The notes under the pieces: model-generated
What the model saw: the letters and a program-made list of their open reading frames with translations, nothing else
What the model was told of the DNA's origin: nothing
The model's database searches: none
Assembly (NCBI GenBank): GCA_030141605.1
Contig: JAQGDQ010000097.1
Coordinates: 62,001 to 126,000 of the forward strand
Reading direction: 5' to 3'
DNA: 64,000 bases
DNA from: Tubiluchus corallicola
Lineage: Eukaryota > Priapulida > Priapulimorpha > Priapulimorphida > Tubiluchidae
Position numbers and translations under genes: made by a program
Shown here: piece after piece, positions 55,319-64,000 of the stretch
Layout of the letters: every line of letters starts with the position of its first letter
How positions within the stretch are numbered: position 1 is the first letter of the stretch

Positions 55319-56352
55319 GATAACTTGGAGAGTGTTGTGAATACCCAGTTAAATAAAGTAACAGAATGGTTGAATATCAATAAGCTCTCATTGAATATTA
55401 ATAAATCTAACTTCATGCTTCTAAAAAAGAAAAGGAGAACACCATCACGAAATTTAACCATAGTTCTTAGTAATGTTATTGTTGAAAAAAGTCACATGTT
55501 AAATATTTGGGAATATTTCGTGATGAGCACTTAGACTGGAAGTACCAAATAAGTATAATAAAGCATAAATTGAGTAAAACCTTGGGAATCATCTATAAAT
55601 TACGCAAGTTTGTTAATAGAGAAACATTGATGAAAATCTATTACAGTTTAGTCTACCCATATCTAATATATGGCGTCATGTCTTGGGGTGGTGTATATAA
55701 AAGTAATCTGGAAGCTTTACAAATTACCCAGAACAAAATTCTCAAACTAATATATCATGTAAGGTATGACCATCCCACAAATATAATTTATTTGTCTGTT
55801 AAAACTCTTAAAGTGAAAGAAATATATGACATGTATTGTCTTCATTTCATGTATCAGTATCATAATTCACTACTTCCACCAGCTTTTCAGTCATACTTTA
55901 GTCCAGTTTCAAATCAACATGATCATTACACAAGATATTCAGTCGAAAACTATGTACTCCCCCTTCCAAAAACAAATATAATGAAACAGTCATCAAAATA
56001 TAATGCTATTAAAATATGGTCATCAATTCCGCGTGAAATGAAAACTCTTAATCTTTATCAATTTAAAAAAGCATCAAAGAATTACCTACTACAACGGTAT
56101 AATTAACTCACAATTTTACTCATCCTGATCTTAAGTTACTAACAAAACTTATTTTGTTCTAATGTATGCTATAACTGATGAAAATGTAATGTTAATTGTC
56201 AATTGTTTCACTTATCTGGAGGAGGACTCGAAAGCTCAATGCTCCTTCCCCCGCCTCACAGTAACTCGCATAGTTTATTTTTTTTTCAATGTTATATCAA
56301 TTTATATGTATGTTTGAGTTGCTGTGGAATAAATTCATAATTCATAATTCGT
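55319..56352 (+). mobile_element. 5'-truncated, frameshifted CR1/Jockey-like LINE
   Basis: Encodes only the C-terminal part of a reverse transcriptase (end of palm, thumb and tail). 'NINKLSLNINKSNFMLL' in one frame is followed, after a single-base frame change near 55500-55515, by 'YRVENYV'-type tail sequence preceded by 'ETLMKIYYSLVYPYLIYG' and 'KIWSSIP', ending in a stop at 56106. The 3' UTR runs to a short ATTCATA-type tail at about 56352. Catalytic YxDD is absent, so it is dead. A related 3' tail is at 336-450. The 5' junction lies in a GATAAC-rich sequence. Confidence 0.85.
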
Positions 56353-56374
56353 TAACCCGTGACCCAGTTAGGGC

Positions 56375-56492
56375 AAAATAGGTGTCGAGGAGACAAACGC
56401 CTTCCAGGGTCCATCAAAAGTAGATTGTTGTATATCAAATGAAACGGCTCAATGAGACAAACTGAACGATATAAGTTATGCCAAGATTGTTG
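56375..56492 (+). repeat. Diverged repeat unit B, downstream of the LINE
   Basis: Partner of 55129-55245. It begins about 20 bases after the LINE tail, consistent with the LINE having landed between two pre-existing units of this repeat. Confidence 0.6.
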
Positions 56493-56499
56493 ACCTTTG

Positions 56500-57740
56500 A
56501 CCCCTGGGTGATGGGCTGAAACAGTTAAATACCGAGGTTTCATTGTGAAATGCACTTTCCATCAAGCAAGGTCAATTCAATAAGAGAAAATAAGAACTTT
56601 AAAAAAGGATGTCGCCTTTTCGTTTTTAAGGCTCAATTTTATAACTATTATTTGCAAGATCTTCAGTTTTTGACCACTTCAGAAATATTGTCAACTAGTT
56701 AGTTATTAATATTGATTTCATATCACTGGATTCTGTGATTTCATGTAGAGAAACTTTTGAAATACGTCTAAAACAGTAATTATATTAATGAAGTTATAAG
56801 ATGAGTTAAAACAATTTTTAAATTTAAAAATTCTAAAATTCAAAAATGCTTTTCGGTTTATGCTGAATGCCGTCATAATCGCAATAACTGACACATAAGC
56901 TTGAAGTACAACATATAATCAGTGATAAAAACAATCACGTGAAAATGATCACTGATATAAAAAAATAAATGCAGAGAGACCTAAGAATCCGAGGCAAGCC
57001 ACCCACAAGTATTTTAATAATAATAATAATAATACTATACTATAGAACAGTATTTTCCAGTTGTTTATGCCTAGTATTTTTGTAAGCTGCTATCCTAAGA
57101 TTAAAAACTGCTGCTTGTTCCTAAGAAACGTTGTGCAGTTGGCACCAATAGTCTTTTTTGAAATTATCTATTTGAGTTTAATGATTTAAAATAAACTTTT
57201 TATATTTTGGGTTAAAGACGGGTGCAGATTTCGATAATCTGATCTCCAATGGAATATTACTCAATATAAGGGGTCATGGTATTTAACTGGGAATTTCTTT
57301 ATATCCGTGCTGCATTGTATGAAATGACAAGTTTTTGCTTTATCTTGCGTTGTAACAATGATGATCAAAATTCTGGTAGAAGATTATTATGACACTAGCC
57401 AAACCCCGCAAAAAATTTGCGCATAAACTCGCAAACCATGCCACACCCACACCCACACCACACCACAACCACACAACACCACAAATACACCACCAATATT
57501 ACACCAAGGCTGCTGTCTGAAATTTTTTATATCCATCAGGCGTACTTGTTTTAATGTTTTAAAAAGGGGCATTGTGTGGTCAGTTTATCCTAAAATGTTC
57601 ACTGCTCTAACTGCTTTTTTGCAATATTTGAATTTTTTGCTTAGCTGCATATGTTCTATCCCCCACTGCAGTCTGTAGCTGAATAACTTAAATTTGGATT
57701 TCAATTTTTTCAAACCTTTTCAAATATATTAATTTTTTTC
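56500..57740. other. Gene-free spacer
   Basis: AT-rich, no supported gene. It holds an AAT run near 57018 and a short CA/CACACC-rich tract at 57441-57482. Confidence 0.5.
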
Positions 57741-57754
57741 ACTCATAATTCTCT

Positions 57755-58196
<442 letters not shown>

Positions 58197-58592
58197 TCTC
58201 CTTCTCTTTATGTATATGTGCTACCCTTCATTATATTTGAACAACTTAAATTAAGATTTTAATTTTTTCAAAGTGATTGCCTAGTTTATGTCATCAACAT
58301 GATTTTTCGTGCATTAGGCAATTATATTCTTGTAAATATTATTAAAGTATTTTGTAGATTATGCATCTTGCCTTGTTCGCCATTATTGTGCGTTCCTTTA
58401 CTGCAAACTTGCTTTGCTATAACTTTTAGATGTTGTTATTCGACTCGAGCTATTAATTCCATGAAGTGACAGTGTTAATCCCTATAGCTGGCCAATCGAA
58501 TTCAGTGTGAGATCGCTCACATTTGAGTGATTCTAACTAATTATATAATAAAATTGATGAATTCTTCGATAACATTGAACTTTGGACTACCT

Positions 58593-58721
58593 TGACCACT
58601 GGCAGATACTGAGGTGTCTGGGGCGTCTGCCTTGTAAGCAGAAAGGCCCTGATTCAAATCCAGAATGCGTTCCAACTCTTTCACATTTCCTGTCTTTGAA
58701 GTTTAGTATCAAAATTTAATT
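58593..58721 (+). mobile_element. tRNA-derived SINE, copy 2
   Basis: The best-preserved copy. The anticodon arm reads 'TCTGC-CTTGTAA-GCAGA', a perfect five-pair stem with a seven-base loop and TGT at the anticodon position, pointing to a tRNA-Thr ancestor. The B-box arm is 'CCTGA-TTCAAAT-CCAGA'. The unrelated tail is shared with 12440-12606. Confidence 0.75.
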
Positions 58722-58985
58722 ATTTGTAGTGTTTGTTATGAATGAAGTAATGAAATATTAATACCTGCAAAGTATCCCGGTGATCCCACACTAATGTTTA
58801 TAGTTGTTTCAGAACTTACTATCTGCATGACAGTTATCCAGGCTTGATATTACTTAACTTCGCAGGAATGTGATAAAATATGAAAATTAGGGAGAAAATG
58901 GTGAGCAGAGCCATCTAATGATCTTTACCAAAGTTAATATGTATTTTTCACAAATATCGTTTTTAAGAGTAATATGACAGCCATA

Positions 58986-58987
<2 letters not shown>

Positions 58988-59049
<62 letters not shown>

Positions 59050-59066
59050 TCTCCCTCCCTCTCTCT
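58988..59066. repeat. (CT)n microsatellite
   Basis: About 35 CT units with a few interruptions at the right end. Confidence 0.97.
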
Positions 59067-59228
59067 GGTAATCCGCCTAGTCGACAAACAAAGAATTCTT
59101 TCATTTTCGCCACTCACATTTTAGAACGTGAGTAACGGAAATTAAAAAATAGCTCAATGAAATCATTATCATAAAACCCTCAGTTGAAAACGTATACAGA
59201 GCATTCTCCATTCTACTTTCGTATCGAA

Positions 59229-59335
59229 CTGTGGCCGAGGTTATTGGTGTGTATGAGGCCCGTCTGAATAATTAAGCCTAATACTACAGGGAAGTACTTA
59301 GACCTGCCACCTTCAAATCCCAGCGACTAGTGCCG
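59229..59335 (+). repeat. tRNA-Ser/Leu-like relic
   Basis: 'GTGGCCGAGGTTATTGG' resembles the A-box side of a tRNA-Ser or tRNA-Leu, and 'CCTTCAAATCCCAGCG', about 75 bases on, its B-box side. The anticodon region is not foldable, so this is a pseudogene or SINE head. Confidence 0.35.
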
Positions 59336-59654
59336 CCCAAATTAAGCCCAGTATCTTACTCATGAAACCTAAGTGGTTTTTGCATGAATGGAGTGACAGT
59401 GGGGGCCGTTGGCACGCACACACGGTGCCTATATTTGGCAACGATACTATTGCCACTGGGTTGAGTTCTGGCAAACAACACGTGCACAGCTTTTGCATCT
59501 GGTATCGTACGTGTTTGTAATTTTATCTCGTTGAGCGACGACAAATAGAGTTGGCTTCAGTGCTTCGAGTTGCAACAGTTCGGATGATAAAATGCCACTT
59601 ACTTTTGACACTGGAATAAAATAATTATGTAATGTTTAGCGGCACGTGTTGTGG

Positions 59655-59702
59655 GGCTTCGTCGCTTGTCTAAGGCGTTTACTTGGTAAGAAAGTCCCTC
59701 AA
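59655..59702 (+). mobile_element. tRNA-derived SINE, 3'-truncated copy 3
   Basis: 'TTGTCTAAGGCGTTTACTTG' and 'GTAAGAAAGTCCCT' align with 'TGTCTGGGGCGTCTGCCTTG' and 'GTAAGCAGAAAGGCCCT' of copy 2. The B box and tail are missing. Confidence 0.45.
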
Positions 59703-59978
59703 AAGAAATGTTTACAATGTAGTTTTAGTGTTTGCGTTTGTGGTTGAATGGAGGAATGAAGTTTCCCATACTCCAGAGTCTGCCTCTCCCCGGAGTTTGC
59801 TACTGTTGTCCAGTGATTTTAAGAACCGATCGAATAAAACACATTCGCAGGAAGGGCATGGTTTACCAAATTATTTTGACGCCTAGTAAACTTGAACTAA
59901 ATTTTTTATATTTTTATAGACTTCGGCCTACAGTGCTCGCGATGAAATTCGGACATTTAGTAGTTTAGAAAAACAGGT

Positions 59979-59988
59979 TTTATTTATT
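59979..59988 (-). terminator. Overlapping AATAAA signals for scratch
   Basis: Minus-strand AATAAATAAA gives two overlapping hexamers. It would end a scratch 3' UTR of about 1.9 kb; no supported gene lies between the stop at 61908 and this point. Confidence 0.4.
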
Positions 59989-60777
59989 TTTTTCTTGCCA
60001 ACATAAAAGTGCTGAGTAAAATTAATATCCAGTGATGTGTCTGTTCCATTTAGTAGAAATTATTAAACAAATTATTGTGTAGAAGAATACGTAGAACTCC
60101 AACAAATATAAATTTATAGGCTACAAGACCTGAATTTTATTATAGAAGAAAAATTTGTCTCTAAAAGGAAAATGACAAAAAGTATATAATTTGATATAAT
60201 ATTATCAAGTAGAAATGAAAAGACATGTACAATTAAAATTGGTCGAGATCTTCTTGGTGACTACTCAAATATCTCACATGATCAGTAATCTTATTCTATA
60301 TTTATCATAACATTCGTTGTCATTTGCTGTAAGAACATTTAATTATTATTTGTATATGCAAATAATATATTGTCTTACTATAAATACTTCAAATAAATAG
60401 TAACGAGTAATCTACATACAAACTATGTAAAACTATTCTAACAAGTACGTAAAATTTATATCAACAAAAACACAAACGTTACGACTTCCACAGTTTAATT
60501 GATACTGCAAATTGTTGTACGTTTAATTAGTACCCATAGGTTTAATGCACATAATTATACAAAAAGGACTAGATACATGTTAATCAATCACTTTTCCTGT
60601 GCACATTTGTAAAATTTAGTTGCTGCTTGCATAACATTTTGTTCAAATGAATTTAAAGTGCAGCAATTAATTATTACATAATTATTTACTTAACTTAAAA
60701 AAACAGCAAATTAGTATGACACAAAACTACTAATTATTCAGTTGTTTTATGTGTACGCCAGTTAACTGGTAGGAACT

Positions 60778-60895
60778 CTGGGCCCATTTTCACAAAGCCG
60801 TCTCTAATTTAACAATTAACAGGTCATTATTAATAGATAAGTAGATGTAATAATGATGTCACTATCTTAGTGACGACTTTGTGAAACCGGTCCCT
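60778..60895. mobile_element. Short palindromic MITE in the predicted scratch 3' UTR
   Basis: The left end 'GGGCCCATTTTCACAAAGCC' pairs with the right end 'GACTTTGTGAAACCGGTCCC', 23 positions with a few mismatches. The right terminus read outward starts 'CAGGGACCGG', like hAT-type ends (CAGGG). The 'TTTCACAAAG' core is widespread in animal MITEs. Transcribed, it would form a hairpin of about 118 nt. Confidence 0.55.
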
Positions 60896-61907
60896 GTATT
60901 ATACGATTATAGTACATATAGAAAAGTTTCTTTGATCGAAAAGTAATATTAATTTTTTTCTATTAATGAACAAAAAAATATATTCCCCCAGACGTATTTC
61001 AACCGAATTAAAATTTAATTAAACATTGACGCAAATCGAATGTAAGCCGAATGCAGTCTGATATAGCATACATTTTAATTATAGGCCTATACAGGAAAAT
61101 TCTACCTAATAACCTATACAAAGAATTATAAAGAACACAATTATGAAGAAGTCTACTAACAAAACGTTAATATAAAGGAAAATTTGTCGCACATTAAGGA
61201 ATTATAAGAGTATAACTACAGAAAAAGAATAATACAGATATTTATAGAATAACATAGAAATTTAGGTCCCAATTTTAATCACGCGAGCTCATCATTATAT
61301 AAAGAAAGTTGAGCAATGCATAAATCAACGTACCGCCTACGACTACAATTACAGGGTTAAAAATTGTATAAATTAAATTTTGTGCATGATTTGCACGCGT
61401 TAAATAAAAAGTTAATTAAATACCACAGGTCTAAAAATACAGAACCCATGTTCTCTTCCTAAAAAGAAGAAAATATAAACAAACGTTGTTTAAGGTTTTT
61501 TATAAACAAACGTTTGAGACGCTGGTGTACTTGTTATGGTTTCTAAACGTCTTTGCTAAGTTAATTATAATAACATGATGACTAGACAATGTGACTATAA
61601 ATAAGAAACTCTAAACTGTAAATGTTAGAAGGAAACTGATTTCGTCTTTTGAGTTTTGCCTGACGTTGGTTGAAATAATCGTATTTTTTAAATTTTGAGT
61701 AAAAATAGAAAAAGAAATAATTAAATTTAGTTCATCGTGCGCTTTCAATATAGAAGGGAAGGTTTCCTCATTGTTGCTTTTTGGTAAACGTAATGACTCA
61801 ACTGTTAACTTTGATTTGTTCTTCAGTTCTCAAGTAAAAAATGTACCAATTTGGAAATGAAGTGACAAGACGAAAGGTACGACTACCCCGTTGAAAACAG
61901 GAACATT

Positions 61908-62632
61908 TCAGAGGCCCAGAACAAGTTTGGACTTTAATTTGGACTTCGTACAAGATGATTCTTCGTGTTTGTACAAATAACTTTTAAGTGCAAAGTACTT
62001 GCCACATCGCTGACACATCCATGGCTTTGTCTTGGAATGTGTTTGCACGTGCGCACGCAAGTTGGACTTGTCAGCAAACGCTTTCTTGCACACGTGGCAT
62101 TCGAAGGGTTTCTCTCCGGTGTGCGTGCGTATATGACCCTGCAGGAGCCACGGGCGGCTGAAGCACTTTCCGCAGTGTGGACACTTGCAGCCTTGATTAT
62201 GCGTGCGCACGTGCATGCTGTATGCAGGCGTGGAGACGTACACCTTGTCACAGTGCGGACATTGTCGAGCGTTGCGATCTTGCGCACTCCGATGCGTTTG
62301 ACGATGTCGCGCCAGGTTGCTCGACGTGCTGTACCGCTTGCCGCACTCCGGACACGCACAGCATTCAGTTCCGTCCACACTGTCGCCGCCCAGAGTTTCT
62401 GGCGAGCTAGGGGGTGTTAACACGCTCCGCCAGGCATTGATTTCTGCTCCGACTTTGACTTGGTCATTTGGCACAGCCTTGTAATTTGGTGCAGGTTGAA
62501 AAGAGCGAAGTTGCTTTTCAATAGCCCAGTCAAAGATGAAACCAACAATTGTACCTGCGGTAGTAAGGCGATCTTGATACACCGGCCAACTGATAACGTT
62601 GGAACTTTGAAAAGTATGAAGTGGACTTGCTT
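61908..62632 (-). CDS. SCRT: Scratch coding exon 2 (five zinc fingers)
   Basis: Residues 31-271 and stop. The acceptor is 'tttatttcag' on the minus strand; the reading frame stays open upstream into the intron to 62771, but that part is Cys/Ala repeat-like and not supported. Ends 'SKLKSKLVLGL'. Confidence 0.96.
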
Positions 62633-63173
62633 CTGAAATAAAGAAAACAATGAATTTGTTGCAATAATGACAATGCCAGCCTAAGTAAATACAACGACAA
62701 AGACTAGAACAACAGCTTTTAACGGCAGTAGCAGCAGCAGCGGCAAAAGCACAAGAGCAGTAACAAAGCAAGCAGTAGAACAGCTACAGAAAAAACAACC
62801 ACAATAGCGCAATGACTAAGAAATGACTATACAGTTTGAAGATGATGTATAGTCTCCTGACTATTCTTACTGACCACTACAAGGGCTATCTTTTGCTTGG
62901 TACAAAGAGAAAAATATGTTACGCTTTATAAAAATCAGTATAATAGCTTTAAATTACTATAAAGGAACAAACACTTATTGTTTTAGAATGAACAATTAAA
63001 GCAATAATGTAGGCCGCAGAAATGTAGACAATGTATAACACACATGCATTGAGTCGACACTAATGAATTTAGAACTATATACCTTGTTCAACCTGTCGCA
63101 ATCCAGTAGAACCAGTAATACAGCTTCTATTAGATTTATAGCGCTTATTGGTAATCAGGAATGATCGTGGCAT
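61908..63173 (-). CDS. SCRT: Scratch-family zinc-finger repressor
   Basis: Nuclear transcriptional repressor of the Snail superfamily, active in neurons and their precursors in animals studied; binds E-box-like sites. Two coding exons (63173-63083 and 62632-61908) join in phase 1 for 271 aa. Residues 1-10 'MPRSFLITNK' are a SNAG motif that recruits LSD1/CoREST-type corepressors. A linker of about 110 residues, with 'LTPPSSPE' near 102-109, leads to five fingers: C124-H144, C155-H175, C181-H201, C209-H229 and C237-C258, the last C2HC. 'TSSNLARHRQTH' in finger 1, 'VYVS.PA' in finger 2 and 'FALKSYLYKHEESSC' in finger 5 mark Scratch rather than Snail. Shorter than vertebrate SCRT (about 350 aa), mainly in the linker. 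The intron position after the SNAG exon agrees with the vertebrate genes. Confidence 0.95.
63083..63173 (-). CDS. SCRT: Scratch coding exon 1 (SNAG)
   Basis: Thirty codons plus one base: 'MPRSFLITNKRYKSN' through 'GLRQVEQ'. Donor 'gtatat' on the minus strand. The phase matches exon 2 exactly (G|AA, Glu31). Confidence 0.92.
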
Positions 63174-63179
63174 GCTTCC

Positions 63180-63540
63180 AGTTCAAGGCGCAAAACAGAA
63201 TGCCAGCCAACAGTCACCCCAGCAGAGCGCAGTGCCAGATTATTCGCATTCCTCGACTCTATGTGGTCTTCTCTTTTAAACAGCCGACTCGGGTTTCCTT
63301 CAGCATATGGTCTCTCCCGGGATCGGGCCGTGTGATATCCTACAGATGACCACTGACGCGTGCCAGCGATTCCAAACGATTTTTTACATCGCTTCATGCA
63401 GCTGGAAGCTCACGTTACTGTCTCGGTTGGCTGCTGGTGGTTTAGGGTGTCCTGCTCAGATGTTATCCAGACGTTATCAGAGAAACAAAGGAGGCGAAGA
63501 GAACTACTTGCCAGACAGTTGGGAGTTTGTTGGTAACTTT
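63180..63540 (-). promoter_or_regulatory. CpG-dense region upstream of scratch
   Basis: About 17 CpG in 300 bases immediately 5' of the scratch ATG, against a CpG-poor background. Likely promoter and 5' UTR. Open frames on both strands follow from the higher GC and are not called. Confidence 0.45.
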
Positions 63541-63759
63541 TACAGTAGCCAAATGAATTTATAGCTCTTCTTTTTATTGGTTGATTAGAAGGTAATTCAC
63601 CAGTCGGCATTTCATGGCTTAGCAGATTGACTGTCCGACCAAGCAACCAGTCGAATAACTAGGTCATCCATTTATTTCAGTAGCTATTTACGTAGCCAGC
63701 CATCCTTAGAATTTGGCCAATTAAGTGACCAACGTAAATCTATATGATTAACACATATA

Positions 63760-64000
63760 AGCAGCCGGCTAACAATCAGATTAACCAACTAATTGCCAAT
63801 CATCTAATCGCTCGAAAACAAACTGACAAATAAACAAACAAACAAACAAATCAATCAATCAGTCAACGAACTAACTTACCAATCATTTAACCCATCGACT
63901 GACCGACCAATAGACCGACCAATCAACCAACCAATTAACCAGCAAACCAACCAACCAGCCGACCGACCAACGAACGAACGAACGACCAACCAACCAACCA
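63760..64000. repeat. Imperfect tetranucleotide tract (AACC/GACC/AACG)n
   Basis: Degenerate four-base repeats (AACA, AATC, GACC, AACC, AACG) fill the last 240 bases and become more regular towards the window edge, where the tract is cut off. Confidence 0.85.

Noticed and set aside
58887-59117. 76-codon minus-strand frame with alternating Glu-Arg
   Set aside because: Translation of the (CT)n microsatellite.
61934-62420. Long overlapping frames on both strands within scratch exon 2
   Set aside because: Shadows of the zinc-finger coding frame, which alone shows conserved C2H2 spacing and family identity.
62633-62771. N-terminal extension of the scratch exon 2 frame
   Set aside because: The frame is open into the intron, but a clear acceptor and the phase-matched SNAG exon at 63083-63173 show the true 5' end; the extension is a Cys/Ala-rich run with no similarity.

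Overview
This is a 64 kb piece of an AT-rich metazoan genome (introns about one-third GC) with no prokaryotic features. It carries four intron-containing protein genes, all recognisable from conserved motifs and phase-consistent GT-AG exons. Low GC, moderate introns, a single E-protein-type gene, a two-exon scratch gene and T2/Kolobok-like and CR1-like repeats suggest an invertebrate, possibly an invertebrate deuterostome such as a tunicate. That placement is inference; the sequence proves only that it is an animal.

Layout. 1-4.0 kb: repeats (3' tail of a non-LTR element, a decayed LINE on the minus strand, TCGAAT-rich blocks, and a long inverted-repeat element at 3.03-4.02 kb). 5.5-31.6 kb, plus strand: a class I bHLH E-protein (TCF3/TCF4/TCF12/Daughterless family), 19 coding exons, 616 aa, with an 11 kb intron 7 full of mobile DNA and a CpG-dense block that may be an internal promoter; a long 3' UTR probably follows to about 34.9 kb. 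35.9-47.1 kb, plus strand: Enhancer of Polycomb (EPC1/2), 11 coding exons, 501 aa. 47.1-51.2 kb: convergent intergenic region. 51.2-52.1 kb, minus strand: a HIG1-domain mitochondrial protein (HIGD1-like, 103 aa) with a CpG-rich promoter containing NRF-1-like motifs. 52.7-59.9 kb: repeat-rich spacer (a 5'-truncated frameshifted LINE between two copies of a diverged repeat, very long CT/GT microsatellites, tRNA-derived SINE copies). 59.98-63.2 kb, minus strand: scratch (SNAG plus five zinc fingers, 271 aa, two coding exons), followed upstream by a CpG-dense probable promoter and a tetranucleotide-type low-complexity tract to the window end.

Function. The E-protein is the common dimer partner of tissue-specific bHLH factors; Scratch is a SNAG-type repressor of neural lineages that binds E-box-like sites, so both may act on overlapping E-box targets. 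EPC is a scaffold of the TIP60/NuA4 acetyltransferase complex. HIGD1 is a small inner-membrane protein of the respiratory chain. Nothing in the sequence shows joint regulation of the four. In each gene the coding exons add up to an exact multiple of three.

The most unusual observations are an exon-like 81-nt in-frame segment that would split activation domain 1 of the E-protein, a decayed duplicate of EPC exon 7, a 628-bp TTAA-flanked MITE with perfect 18-bp inverted ends plus a second copy 12 kb away, a palindromic MITE inside the predicted scratch 3' UTR, and a CpG-dense block in E-protein intron 7. No novel multi-gene system was recognised.
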